Counted from the stretch's first letter, positions 53,842 through 63,089 are shown. The stretch is 64,000 nucleotides of DNA from Thiofilum sp. (GCF_016711335.1 NZ_JADJTF010000001.1:3906001-3970000); one strand, 5' to 3'. The notes: a model not told the origin generated them from the letters alone. A program made the numbers and translations.

Positions 53842-55337
53842 CAAAAACTACCCCACTCTCCTATTAAAACCAACGCTGCCCATTCATAAATAGAGCGATT
53901 TTTCTGAATCCCTCTTTTACTTCGTTGTAAAGCCTTAGCCTTAGTAATATGAGGTTCAGTAGTAATGATATGATAGAAATACTCAGTATAGTGATCACCA
54001 AGACTATTATCTGTCTTTCCTCCTTTAGGTCCCAGTAAAACCTCAGGTATATTTAACAACCATAAACTAGCTATAACAGAGTTAACTCCCGATCGAGCGG
54101 CCACACCTGCTAAGCCTAAGGTAGCATCAACAGTATTATTACCTCCTGTAGCTGTTTCGCATGCTCCCAGTACAATTAAATCTGGTGATAGGCGCCTAGC
54201 AGAAGATGAAACCATCATTTTTTCAAAGTCTTTTACGTAGACTTTGCCGTTGCTAAAATCTTTACCGGTATTATATAGTTGGACATAGCTTTCGTTAAAA
54301 TCGGGCATAAATAAAGCGTGGGCTGCAATATGTATAATACCAACAGAATTACTAGACAGCTCTCTTAAGACTTCTATTTTTGATGTTTTATGACCTAACA
54401 AACTGTTTACCTTTAATTTTTCTTGCCTTAATAATACTAGGTCTTGATTAAACCCGCTATCGCCAGCTTCAGCTAAGGATATATCTTCAGGTGATATAAA
54501 AAGAACCTTTTTACCCTTATAAGTTTTTTTATAGAATTTTGATAAATTAGGGGCATAAGAAATAGTATAGTTTTTATTTAGTACATACTCTTTCCCATCC
54601 CATAAAGCCTCTATTGGAATAATACCTATACTAGCATCTGGAACAACCACTAGATGACTCAGTTTACTTAACTCTTCCTGAAAGGGTTGCATTATAAGAT
54701 TATAAAGACGATATGATATAGATTTTAATTCTTTATAGGCTGAATGCTCGTCAGTCTCTACACTATTTTTAATAGTCTCAGATGTAAGCTTTTGTCTAAA
54801 AGACCCTACACTCTCAAGAATTCGCTGTTTATTTATAATAGAAATTTTTAAAATCGCATTGTTTTTAAGCAACATTATTAAAAATCGGTTGTTATCTAAA
54901 CTATGGGTATATAAAACCCCTACACTAGTATCCAAACTTATACCATCATTAGTAAGAGGTATACAGTCATCATCAAAATAGCCCTGTAACTTATAAAGCC
55001 TTTGTCTTTCAAGCAATTGCAGCAGTGAGCGCTCATAGATTTTATTGCTTGTTCTTTTTTGAAGCGCTCTTTCTATTAGGCTATTAAATACTTCTTGTCT
55101 ATTAGTTTCATTTGAAAAGTAACTATCATTGTCGTTATTAGCAACTAAATTCACTAGATTTTCATAACTTTTATCACTCATATTGCTTAAGCAAGATAAT
55201 ACCTCCCGATTAAAGACACCTTTTATTGGTTTATCACTAATAAAATCACAGTCATTAGCAAAAACATTAGCTCCAAGCAAGAAATAAAGACCGAGGTAAA
55301 ATAAAGCAATAATTTGAGATGATTTTTTGCAATTCAT
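53841..55337 (-). CDS. CHAT domain caspase-like protease, exported
   Basis: The 498 residues have an N-terminal hydrophobic signal (IIALFYLGLYFLLGANVFA) and a C-terminal CHAT domain (about 220-498). The catalytic His is in GIIHIAAHALF (near 340) and Cys in LIVLGACETATGG (near 391); GIIPIEALWDG is the usual CHAT opening. CHAT proteases are known in gasdermin-type and CRISPR-linked defence, but here the gene lies between a TpsB transporter and a TpsA exoprotein, and overlaps the latter. A role in cleaving the exported protein is inference. No TPR domain is visible. Confidence 0.88.
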   Translation of the reverse strand: MNCKKSSQIIALFYLGLYFLLGANVFANDCDFISDKPIKGVFNREVLSCLSNMSDKSYENLVNLVANNDNDSYFSNETNRQEVFNSLIERALQKRTSNKIYERSLLQLLERQRLYKLQGYFDDDCIPLTNDGISLDTSVGVLYTHSLDNNRFLIMLLKNNAILKISIINKQRILESVGSFRQKLTSETIKNSVETDEHSAYKELKSISYRLYNLIMQPFQEELSKLSHLVVVPDASIGIIPIEALWDGKEYVLNKNYTISYAPNLSKFYKKTYKGKKVLFISPEDISLAEAGDSGFNQDLVLLRQEKLKVNSLLGHKTSKIEVLRELSSNSVGIIHIAAHALFMPDFNESYVQLYNTGKDFSNGKVYVKDFEKMMVSSSARRLSPDLIVLGACETATGGNNTVDATLGLAGVAARSGVNSVIASLWLLNIPEVLLGPKGGKTDNSLGDHYTEYFYHIITTEPHITKAKALQRSKRGIQKNRSIYEWAALVLIGEWGSF

Positions 55338-55339
55338 AA

Positions 55340-57064
55340 CTAATTTCTTCCTTGCACAATAAAATCAAAACTTATCCTATTTGATTTTACTGAATCTTTC
55401 TGCATAGCGCTAAAGCCTTCAAAATATACTGGCCTAGCCCACGATGTATTTAACTTAATATCCTTATTTAAGTACCAGCTAGTGCCAATACCAATAGAAC
55501 CAGCAGCTTGTTTACTCTTATTACTTTGATCTATGCCTATCGCATAATCAGCAAAAAGACGACCATAAAAATTGCCATCATAAAGTGATTTAACTCCTAA
55601 AGGTGTTTTACTTAGTTGGGGCAATAAGGTACTAGACTCTAGTGTTAGTGATAGCCCGTTATTAAAAGAGCCAATATTTTTACTAATCCCTCGAACACTG
55701 CCTATACCACCTAATCCAAATTTTTTAGATGCTAATAAATTATCATTAGTCTTTTGAATATTTAAATTAAGTAAAATATTGGTGTAATCTGTCATGGTCT
55801 GACGGTAAGCTAAGTTAGCTTTAAGTATTTTATAATTTGAGCCAGCAGAGTAATCAGAGCGGGGGGTCGCATTAAAAGCATTTAAACCAATATCAACCCC
55901 GAAAGAAGCAGAAATAGCATAGTTTGTTAACTCACTTCGCTTTTTTTTCTCCCACACAAGATTGGTTTGTAGAGATGTAATTTTAGATTTACCCTCTTGT
56001 TCACCTTCAGAAAAGGAAAAGCCTCTATCTAGTAAATAATTTTCACCCTTACTTAACTCAAGCTTAGATGCCATATCAAATTTTTCAGATTCACTTGTAC
56101 TGCCAAAAGAGACTAGAGAGTTATACAAGGCATAATTATAATTAAATGAAATTTTTTCGGAAAAACTTTTAATGTTTAATTTATCTAAAGGCTTTTTTAT
56201 TACTTTTACTTCTTTTTTATCAAGGCTAACGCCCCAAGATACTTTCTTTGAAGGGGAATCATTGTAATAAAAATTTATACCTCTACTGCCTTCAGATATA
56301 CTTATACCCCCTCCCATTTGATCAAATATATTACGAAGATTATTTAAATCTCCTGATATTGATAATTGAGTTGCTCCAGTTGCTTCTGATTGCTGATTAT
56401 CTAATGCTAATACCCAATTAGTTTTAGCATCAGTGTTGACAGTTATATCAACCCCAGCCTTACCTAAAGATAATGGTTTAATGGTAGTATTAATAGTCTT
56501 GAATGCACCATAAGATTTTAATACTTCTAATTTATGTCGAATATTATTAACATTTAATACCTTTTTATCTTGCCCATCCATTAAGAATCTTATAATTTTA
56601 GTTTTAATTCTTTTATTAACACCTATAACATTAATATTTTTGCTAGAGATAACACCTTCCATAATTTGATAACTATAACTGTTATTCTCATTCTTTTTAA
56701 GGATTGCACCAGAGTTTACATATCCCAGACATGTATAAAATTCATTTATTTTTTGCCTTGCTAATAAAATTGACAAATCATCATACCCCCCACAACTATT
56801 AATAATATTTTTTATTAATTGACTTTCAACCTGTTTATTTCCAAAAAAACTTAATTCTATTTTACTGTTAAGAGTACATTCAGAATTCTGTAATATTTGC
56901 CTATTACAATAAGACACTAAATCTTTTTCAAAATTTTCACCACCATAACAAATAGAATTTAATAAAAGATAGAAACTTAATACAATGCTTACAATATTAA
57001 TTATTATCTTTTTTATGAAAAAACTTCGGTATAAATTGTGCGTACAAAGATATTTGAAATGCAC
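55340..57064 (-). CDS. TpsB-family outer-membrane transporter (ShlB/FhaC type)
   Basis: The GTG at 57064 has GGAGG six bases ahead, so translation starts within the end of the upstream membrane-protein gene (68 bases overlap). A hydrophobic leader (about 15-42, IIINIVSIVLSFYLLLNSIC) precedes POTRA-type domains (ILLARQKINEFYTCLGYVNS, SKNINVIGVNKRIKTKII, HKLEVLKSYG) and a beta barrel. LRNIFDQMGGG and FGLGGIGSVRG are typical ShlB/FhaC wording; the latter is the loop-6 region. The last residues are VQGRN, without the usual terminal aromatic. It should export the FHA-type protein coded downstream. Confidence 0.88.
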   Translation of the reverse strand: MHFKYLCTHNLYRSFFIKKIIINIVSIVLSFYLLLNSICYGGENFEKDLVSYCNRQILQNSECTLNSKIELSFFGNKQVESQLIKNIINSCGGYDDLSILLARQKINEFYTCLGYVNSGAILKKNENNSYSYQIMEGVISSKNINVIGVNKRIKTKIIRFLMDGQDKKVLNVNNIRHKLEVLKSYGAFKTINTTIKPLSLGKAGVDITVNTDAKTNWVLALDNQQSEATGATQLSISGDLNNLRNIFDQMGGGISISEGSRGINFYYNDSPSKKVSWGVSLDKKEVKVIKKPLDKLNIKSFSEKISFNYNYALYNSLVSFGSTSESEKFDMASKLELSKGENYLLDRGFSFSEGEQEGKSKITSLQTNLVWEKKKRSELTNYAISASFGVDIGLNAFNATPRSDYSAGSNYKILKANLAYRQTMTDYTNILLNLNIQKTNDNLLASKKFGLGGIGSVRGISKNIGSFNNGLSLTLESSTLLPQLSKTPLGVKSLYDGNFYGRLFADYAIGIDQSNKSKQAAGSIGIGTSWYLNKDIKLNTSWARPVYFEGFSAMQKDSVKSNRISFDFIVQGRN

Positions 57065-57395
57065 CTAACGCCTCCAAATAAATATTAAAACTCTCAGACG
57101 ATATATGAGTTCCAATAGGTCCCCACATTAAAAAAAGCACCATTGAACTAAAAAAACACCAAGCAACATTGCCCCATACTAATAGTCTAACTTGAAAACT
57201 ACTCAAAAGCTCTGAAGACTCTAAGTCCTTATGAGTCAAAATATACAAATACGCTATAGCAGGGGTAAAAAATTTAATTGTCAACTCTGTTAAAATAGCA
57301 CCAGTAATTTTAATACCAAAACCATATATCATGAGCTGTAAAAGAATAGATACTTGTAGCAGTACAAGTATTAGGGTTAATTTTTTTCTAGTCAT
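56997..57395 (-). CDS. Four-helix membrane protein of unknown function
   Basis: This 132-residue protein has about four membrane helices (about 5-27, 30-52, 70-92 and 103-122) and a charged tail FFHKKDNN. It sits between the lipoprotein and TpsB genes; its end overlaps the TpsB start by 68 bases. I do not recognise the family. Confidence 0.6.
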   Translation of the reverse strand: MTRKKLTLILVLLQVSILLQLMIYGFGIKITGAILTELTIKFFTPAIAYLYILTHKDLESSELLSSFQVRLLVWGNVAWCFFSSMVLFLMWGPIGTHISSESFNIYLEALGAFQISLYAQFIPKFFHKKDNN

Positions 57396-57405
57396 AATAA
57401 ACCAT

Positions 57406-58407
57406 CTAACGATATTTAAAATAATCTTCTATCCATCTACCAATAATTTTCTCTTTTATTTCTACATCACTAATCTCTTGACTGTATGAGTTCGAGTCTG
57501 GTTTTTTCCAATCGAAAAAAGTTGGCTCATATTTTGCTGACAATTTAAGACTACCCCCTCTAGAAAACATTTCATTAGAATTTGAAACTTGCAGCTCTAA
57601 TTTTTCATAATGGGAATTTGTAATAAAACCTTTAACATAAATATCAATTATACTATAAACTGCACTATCATTAACCAATGATGAAATCACATTGCAGTCT
57701 GATTCAAACTCATAGTTTTTTAATTTTTCTTTTAAAACCACCTCACAAAACTCCTTAAGGTTTTCTATGTTAAATGTTTTAGAGCTACTTTCTATCTTTT
57801 TTAGCTTATCTATTAAGATACTAGTATTTTCCTCTTTTTTCCTTTTTGGGTAGGCATCTTTTTTCTTAATTTCTTGGATAAGTAAAGCAAGTGCATCAAT
57901 AGTACCATCCTTTATTTCAGAAAATACCAATGATGTATCTCGATCACAGTTTTTAATAACTTTTCCTGACACAATATGAGCTTTACACTTCTTTTCAATT
58001 ACTACCAGCTCAATTCTCTGTGAATCAATCCCTATCTGCTGACCAATAATGCTAGATACAAGATTACCTAACTCACTTAACTTCCGAGTATGATTAATAA
58101 TATTTCCTGTTTTTTCATCAAAGTTAATATTTTTAGGAAAGAGATTTATAGTTATAAAGGAAACTTTATCTTTAGTAAGAGTTTCCTGCACCTGGCCCAA
58201 ATTGAAAACTTTATTCAACCCAACATCGTTCAGTATTTTATGATACTGCGCTTGAGACCTAGAATTAGTTGACGAACCTAGTGAGCTACTAGTTGGTGTA
58301 TCTATACCAGATGAGACAGAAGGCTCTGAACTCCCGCTACATCCGATTAGAATAGATGTTAATAAAATAGCAAGTCCAAGTAGGGGAGGTTTTCTTGACA
58401 CAAACAT
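57406..58407 (-). CDS. Lipoprotein of unknown function
   Basis: The lipobox LIGCSGSS at about residue 23 follows a hydrophobic signal (GLAILLTSILIGC). The 333 residues are Lys/Ser/Ile-rich with charged helices and no recognised domain. Cys residues also occur at CKAHIVS, CDRDTSL, EFCEVV and DCNVIS, so disulfides are possible. It is the first gene of the five-gene set with TpsB, CHAT and TpsA, separated by 10 bases from the next. Confidence 0.7.
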   Translation of the reverse strand: MFVSRKPPLLGLAILLTSILIGCSGSSEPSVSSGIDTPTSSSLGSSTNSRSQAQYHKILNDVGLNKVFNLGQVQETLTKDKVSFITINLFPKNINFDEKTGNIINHTRKLSELGNLVSSIIGQQIGIDSQRIELVVIEKKCKAHIVSGKVIKNCDRDTSLVFSEIKDGTIDALALLIQEIKKKDAYPKRKKEENTSILIDKLKKIESSSKTFNIENLKEFCEVVLKEKLKNYEFESDCNVISSLVNDSAVYSIIDIYVKGFITNSHYEKLELQVSNSNEMFSRGGSLKLSAKYEPTFFDWKKPDSNSYSQEISDVEIKEKIIGRWIEDYFKYR

Positions 58408-58637
58408 ACACCAATACCTTTGTTAGTACTAACTAATTGCAGGTCAAAATTAATGGATTTGAAAATATACTTCATTAATAGACGGATGCACTCAGTAGTT
58501 TTTTATATACTTTAATACTCAGGTAGTCAATAATTTATGAAATTTTTTACAAATTTATTTAAGCTTAAAGGTACCATTTAATGAAATATAAAAATAACTA
58601 ATATGCAATCGATAAATGTCTATTTTTACCAACTAGC
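58408..58637. promoter_or_regulatory. AT-rich divergent intergenic region
   Basis: This 230-base stretch must hold the promoter of the minus-strand lipoprotein-TpsB-CHAT-TpsA operon. It is strongly AT-rich; I cannot choose a single promoter. A nested palindromic element follows at 58638. Confidence 0.35.
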
Positions 58638-58745
58638 TAAGTACTTAACACTATGTAATCGCTTATAGCTACAGCAGAAATAATGACTTTAAAAACAATA
58701 TTTTACAGAAAATATTGGAAGCGATTACTTTCTATTAGGCACTTA
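58638..58745. repeat. Nested palindromic element
   Basis: Arms of 27 bases, TAAGTACTTAAC to GTAATCGCTT (58638-58664) and AAGCGATTAC to GGCACTTA (58719-58745), are inverted copies with 10 perfect inner pairs. Inside is a second perfect hairpin, CAATATTTT-ACAG-AAAATATTG (58696-58717). The arm sequence resembles the arms at 60032 and 62789. It ends 27 bases before the next gene, so it would be in the leader if transcribed. Confidence 0.55.
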
Positions 58746-58772
58746 CCAAAATAATTATTTAAGGATCTGCTC

Positions 58773-59951
58773 ATGCCACACACCCTCCAACGCTCTATCG
58801 AACACCAACGCGCTCGTTTAATCGACCTATTGCACGAAAAACTCAAAAACTACACCGTGCAACTCATCCCCAACCTGCACCAGCGTGACATACTCGACCA
58901 ACAACTACGCGAGATTTTCCAATCTATCGACTATTGCAAATACGTCTACGTGCTTGATGCTAATGCGGTGCAACTCAGCTCCACGCTCAATCGCTTTGGC
59001 GCCGATACTAGCGCCTATCAACGCGACCGCTCGACCCGTCCCTATATGCAACATCGCAGTGATGAAAGCTGTGATTTTAATCTATCTGAGGTCTATATCA
59101 GCCAAAACAAAAAACGCCCGTCGTTGACTGCGATTCAAACGATTCGCGGTGAAAATGGCGAGCGTTTAGGCTTTTTAGGCGTGGATTATGACTTACGCGA
59201 ATTACCGCATTCCGATGTGATTTATGAAGAGCCTAGTCAATGGCGTCAAATCAAAGGCGATCCCGCGATTCGTCAGGGACTATTTGCGCAGGAACGCGTA
59301 GAAAGCTTAATGGATCAAAAGATTGACCATGTACTTTCCGTGATTGAGGCTTTAGTGGTGGATCAAGGGGTTTATCATTTTCAAATTCATTTCTCCAGTA
59401 GCCGTGTCACATTATGGCATGTGGATAATCCCTACGTATATCGTATTTTAACCATGGCAGAATTAGCCGATAGCAATATTTGTTTAGCCTATCCACGCCG
59501 CGCTTATTTTGAACGAGCTATAGTTCCGCATTTAGATATTAAAAAAGTACTCAAACAATTTAAAGCCTTACGTTTTGCCGACGAAACAATTTATTTACGG
59601 GTAGCTTCACTGAATATTGTCAATGGACAAGTCGATTTAAACTTTTCTTGTGATGGAACACATTATATTGATAACCGTGAGTTTCTCGCCAAAGGTTTAG
59701 AGTTTTGGCTCGGCAATCAATCCAATCAAAGCTCTAATACGTGTGTCGATATAGATTACGCTGCTTTAGATAAAGTAGTGGACGAGTTAGCTAAATACGG
59801 CTGTATGAAGGTTAATCAATTACTAGGTCAATTAGAGCGAGACGAAGTTCCAGAAGTATTAAAAGCGTATTCTGCGCCAGAACGTGATTATATCTATCAG
59901 GAATTAAAATCCGTGATGGAGGTCTATGAAGGTGGTGTGTGTGGGATTTAG
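58773..59951 (+). CDS. PDC-type sensor protein without recognised output domain
   Basis: The 392 residues start with a helix (SIEHQRARLIDLLHEKL), then a PDC/Cache-like domain with YVYVLDANAVQLSSTLN, YQRDRSTRPYMQ and GFLGVDYDLREL. The Arg/Tyr pattern is that of the small-molecule pocket. The C-terminal half (about 180-392) has no known output domain and contains a segment YHFQIHFSSSRVTLWHVDN. Unlike most Cache proteins there is no visible membrane segment, so it seems to act in the cytoplasm. AAGGATC precedes the ATG. Confidence 0.65.
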   Translation: MPHTLQRSIEHQRARLIDLLHEKLKNYTVQLIPNLHQRDILDQQLREIFQSIDYCKYVYVLDANAVQLSSTLNRFGADTSAYQRDRSTRPYMQHRSDESCDFNLSEVYISQNKKRPSLTAIQTIRGENGERLGFLGVDYDLRELPHSDVIYEEPSQWRQIKGDPAIRQGLFAQERVESLMDQKIDHVLSVIEALVVDQGVYHFQIHFSSSRVTLWHVDNPYVYRILTMAELADSNICLAYPRRAYFERAIVPHLDIKKVLKQFKALRFADETIYLRVASLNIVNGQVDLNFSCDGTHYIDNREFLAKGLEFWLGNQSNQSSNTCVDIDYAALDKVVDELAKYGCMKVNQLLGQLERDEVPEVLKAYSAPERDYIYQELKSVMEVYEGGVCGI

Positions 59952-60289
59952 GTAAAGTTTTATATAAAGAAAGCTGCTTATAAGGAAAGTTTTAAGTAAT
60001 GATCTAGAAAAATCAAATAACGCCCTAGCAGTAAGTACTTGAGCCAAAGTCATCGTGCATTTTCTCCGCAGGCGCTGTGAATACCTCCCTGTAGGCTTCA
60101 AGGCGGCATCCTTGCCGCCAAGACTGCTCCCAAAACACACGATAACTTTTAGCTCAGTACTTAATCTATATTTCTGGAAGGTGCTCAAGACAGCAATAAA
60201 ACTGCCTTGAAATTTACAGAGGAATAGTTGCAACATAAATGGAGGAAATGCTCGATTACTATTACTTAAGCACCTCCTCATTAAGCCTA
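59952..60289. other. Intergenic region with palindromic repeat copy B
   Basis: Between the convergent PDC-type gene and the HchA-like gene. Its only recognisable content is the dispersed repeat at 60032-60163; I see no real gene. Confidence 0.5.
60032..60163. repeat. Palindromic dispersed repeat, copy B
   Basis: The arms TAAGTACTTGAGCCAAAG (from 60032) and the matching end AGCTCAGTACTTA (to 60163) are inverted copies. The core, read in reverse complement, repeats copy A at 7505-7618: TTTTGG, AGTCT, GGCGGCA-AGGA-TGCCGCC, TTGAAGC, TACAGGGA and CAGCG in the same order. The outer arms differ from copy A, so the core is the conserved unit. Confidence 0.7.
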
Positions 60290-61171
60290 TTATGATATTA
60301 CTTCTTTTAATAAAGCATCGGCTGCTATAATGCCTAGTTGATTTGCTGCTAATGGGCTATCTCCGGTAATTAATTTACGATCTTGGTAGCATTGTCCACT
60401 AATACCCTCATTGAGAATTTCCATACCTAACAATTTTAGTTTTTCCCCTAATAACCAAGGCATAGGTCCCGGAATATAGCCAATATCCACATTCGCGCCT
60501 AAATCTAAACTGTCTGGGAACACACAAATTTTATAGCCTTTAAAAATAAAGTCCTGATCAGGTTCATTATGCGCAGCCGCAATTAGACCTGCTGGACCAT
60601 GACAGAGTGAAATCACATATTTATCACTAGCCACCGCCCATTTAAGTACTTGCTTAACCTCATCACTAAATGGAATCGCATGCATAGCGGCATGACCACC
60701 CGGAATAAAAACCCCTAAATAAGGTGAATCCTCACCTAATTGCTTAGCTAATACTTCAGACAATTTAAGTGGCTTCTTAAACTTAGGTAGATATTTATCA
60801 TACACAGCTTTGACCGTTTCATCTTTGCTTGGAAAAGCCCACATTTCTAATTTAACGGGATTACCCGATAAAGTAGCGACCTCAATTTCAAAGCCTGCCT
60901 GATCTAAATGATGCATAGGTAATAAGGTTTCTACTGGATGATTACCCGTTGAGAAAAATTTACCATTACCCATTAATAAATAGCGCTCATCCGAGGCAAT
61001 CATTAAAACCTTATATTTACCTCCTTGATAAGGTTTGGCAAACTTTAAACCTGCAAAATCAGTTTTTTCTGGAATATAAAGACTCAAAGAATAAGGTGAG
61101 GGAAAAAACGCATTGTGCTCAGCAGTATCGGGGTTAGGTTGCTTACTTAGTGCTGTAGTGTTGGCTGTCAT
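60290..61171 (-). CDS. hchA: Glyoxalase III / Hsp31 chaperone HchA-like (DJ-1 superfamily)
   Basis: The 293 residues follow E. coli Hsp31 closely in layout: KVLMIASDERYLLMGNGKFF with the acidic residue, GNHPVETLLPMHHL, LGVFIPGGHAAMHAIPFSDE, the nucleophile Cys-His in VISLCHGPAGLIAA, CVFPDSLDLGANVDIGYIPG and ITGDSPLAANQLG. Hsp31 acts as a holding chaperone and converts methylglyoxal to lactate without glutathione. A LysR regulator starts 121 bases away in the opposite direction and may control it. Confidence 0.93.
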   Translation of the reverse strand: MTANTTALSKQPNPDTAEHNAFFPSPYSLSLYIPEKTDFAGLKFAKPYQGGKYKVLMIASDERYLLMGNGKFFSTGNHPVETLLPMHHLDQAGFEIEVATLSGNPVKLEMWAFPSKDETVKAVYDKYLPKFKKPLKLSEVLAKQLGEDSPYLGVFIPGGHAAMHAIPFSDEVKQVLKWAVASDKYVISLCHGPAGLIAAAHNEPDQDFIFKGYKICVFPDSLDLGANVDIGYIPGPMPWLLGEKLKLLGMEILNEGISGQCYQDRKLITGDSPLAANQLGIIAADALLKEVIS

Positions 61172-61292
61172 AATGTCACTCTTATCAACAAAAAATTTTA
61201 GAATTCAGAAGTATAGTAGTATATTTAGAAATGATATGGATAAAAACCCGCTTTTTTTGAACACATTGTTCCAATAATGCAACGATGACACT

Positions 61293-62258
61293 ATGCAAGA
61301 TTTAAATGCGTTGTACTACTTTACTCAAGTGGTTGACTATAAAGGCTATGCTCCTGCGAGTCGTGCCTTGGAAATTCCGAAATCGACTTTAAGCCGTAGC
61401 ATTGCCAAGCTCGAAACGGAGCTAGGTATTCGTTTAATTAATCGTACCTCGCGCCAGTTTTCAGTGACTGAAATCGGCTATGAGTATTACCTCAAATGCT
61501 TAGAAGTGCTCTCAGCGGCACAAGCAGCTCAAGCCGTTATCGAGCAGCATCAAACCTCACCACGCGGTATCATTCGCTTAAGTTGCCCCACTGCCCTACT
61601 AAACTTTGTAGTGGCGAGTATGTTAGCGCGATACATGCTGCGCTATCCCGAAGTGGAACTGCATATTGAAAGTACTAATCGTCAAGTCGATGTGATTCAT
61701 GAAGGGTTTGATATAGCGTTGCGCATTGATAGCCTGCCCCTCACTGACGATGGTTTAGTGACTAAATTGCTGTCTAATGATCCGCAAGAATTAGTGGCTA
61801 GCCCGCAGCTTCTAGAGCGTTTAGATAAGCCTATCACGCCCGAATCTCTCCATCGCTTCCCTAGTCTAGCAGTAGGTTGTCCGCGTAAGCTCTATCAATG
61901 GCATCTAGAACATACTGAGTTAGCATCGCAAACTATTCAGCATACACCGCGCTTAGTCACCGATGATTTGATTACTATTCGGCGTGCCATTTTGGAGCAT
62001 TTAGGGATTGCCCAATTGCCGCGCTTGGTGGTGTTTAAAGATTTGCATTATGGTTTGATGCAGCGTGTCTTGCCCGACTGGACACCTCAAGGTAATGTCA
62101 TTTATGCCGCATTTCCTTCGCGGCGGGGCTTACTACCTTCAGTGCGTAGCTTATTGGATTTTTTGGGTGAGAGCTTTCAAGCCCTAGATTTTAATAATTT
62201 ATACGAGGGCTATGTGAAGCGCGGTGACGAAGATGCGTGTTTGCTTGTAAATGCTTAG
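61293..62258 (+). CDS. LysR-family transcriptional regulator
   Basis: The 321 residues carry the N-terminal winged helix (ALYYFTQVVDYKGYAPASRA, IPKSTLSRSIAKLETELG, LINRTSRQFSVTEIG) and a C-terminal co-inducer domain (LSCPTALLNFVVASMLARYM, DVIHEGFDIALRI). The divergent HchA-like gene is the likely target, as is common for LysR pairs; the 121-base gap would hold its box. Confidence 0.92.
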   Translation: MQDLNALYYFTQVVDYKGYAPASRALEIPKSTLSRSIAKLETELGIRLINRTSRQFSVTEIGYEYYLKCLEVLSAAQAAQAVIEQHQTSPRGIIRLSCPTALLNFVVASMLARYMLRYPEVELHIESTNRQVDVIHEGFDIALRIDSLPLTDDGLVTKLLSNDPQELVASPQLLERLDKPITPESLHRFPSLAVGCPRKLYQWHLEHTELASQTIQHTPRLVTDDLITIRRAILEHLGIAQLPRLVVFKDLHYGLMQRVLPDWTPQGNVIYAAFPSRRGLLPSVRSLLDFLGESFQALDFNNLYEGYVKRGDEDACLLVNA

Positions 62259-62289
62259 AATGAGCCTTTTTAACCACAGGCCGAAAAGT

Positions 62290-62787
62290 ATGGATTACAG
62301 TGCTGATTTAGAGCGCATCGCTTTACAAGAACAACGTTTACGCTTTACCCAATTTAACGCTGATATTGCTTGGGACTTAGGCAATCGTTTACGGCAAAAG
62401 GCGTTAGAGCGTCAACAGGCTTTAGTCATTGATATTACCATTAATGGCTTTCAACTGTTTTGCTGCGCTATGGCGGGAACTACTCCTGAAAACACCGATT
62501 GGGCGCGACGCAAACGCAATGTGGTGAATCGCTTTCAGCGCAGTTCCTATGCAATGGGATTACACCTAGCGCATAAACAAGTGGATTTAATGGATAAATA
62601 CGGCTTAGCTACCAGCGATTATGCAGCGCATGGAGGCTGTTTTCCGATTCGAGTCAGTGATGTGATGATCGGTACAGTGGTAGTTTCTGGTTTACCGCAG
62701 CGTGAGGATCATAATTTAGTGGTAGAAGTATTATGTGAAATGCTCAATCAACCATTGGAAACCTTGCGCTTGGACTCACTCAGTTGA
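62290..62787 (+). CDS. UPF0303 / heme-degrading-domain-like protein
   Basis: I start at ATG 62290 (MDYSADLERIALQEQRLRFT), which matches the usual beginning of the family and gives 165 residues; ATGs at 62251 and 62260 would add a tail, the first overlapping the LysR gene by eight bases. ALVIDITINGFQLFCCAM, NTDWARRKRNVVNRF, HGGCFPIRV and IGTVVVSGLPQREDHNLV are the core of the HbpS/UPF0303 fold. Some relatives bind heme. It may be co-transcribed with the LysR gene. Confidence 0.8.
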   Translation: MDYSADLERIALQEQRLRFTQFNADIAWDLGNRLRQKALERQQALVIDITINGFQLFCCAMAGTTPENTDWARRKRNVVNRFQRSSYAMGLHLAHKQVDLMDKYGLATSDYAAHGGCFPIRVSDVMIGTVVVSGLPQREDHNLVVEVLCEMLNQPLETLRLDSLS

Positions 62788-62788
62788 A

Positions 62789-62843
62789 TTAAAGTACCCA
62801 GCTAAAAGTAATCGTGTGTTATTACTTTGACTCAAGTACTTAA
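62789..62843. repeat. Palindromic arm pair related to copies at 58.6 and 60.0 kb
   Basis: TTAAAGTACCCAGCTAAAAG followed by TAATCG (from 62789) and ATTACTTTGACTCAAGTAC (to about 62840) are inverted and nearly touch. The arms match those of copy B but lack its 80-base core. It directly follows the UPF0303 stop, so it may act as its terminator. Confidence 0.5.
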
Positions 62844-62909
62844 ATCATCCTTGCAAGCCTATTCCCAACAGAATTTGGCGCAAACTCTGTTGGTGTTTAG
62901 GGTCAATCC

Positions 62910-63089
62910 TTAGCGATACTGACTCGATTGAACTGGCTTAGGAGGAAACTGGCAGCAAGGAGGTAGTTGAGAGTTAGCTTGCATGGTTTGAATTAAATGG
63001 TGCACTTGAGCATTCACCCGTGCTTGATGCTGTTTTCTACGCTGACTAGGCAATAGACCTAATAACGTTTCCATTACTCTAAAATTCAT
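62910..63089 (-). CDS. Small unknown peptide (59 residues)
   Basis: The frame MNFRVMETLLGLLPSQRRKQ to the TAA at 62910 is preceded by GAGGGG six bases ahead of the ATG, a good ribosome site. The C-terminus is Pro-rich with two adjacent Cys (PPCCQFPPKP). The start resembles the neighbouring 63157-63423 gene (MNNFLDQLMSMLGSL) in length and helix character. Function unknown; no signal peptide. Confidence 0.5.
   Translation of the reverse strand: MNFRVMETLLGLLPSQRRKQHQARVNAQVHHLIQTMQANSQLPPCCQFPPKPVQSSQYR

Noticed and set aside
59904..60281. Minus-strand 125-residue frame over the palindromic repeat
   Set aside because: It spans the repeat and the end of the PDC-type gene, with no recognisable protein pattern or ribosome site.
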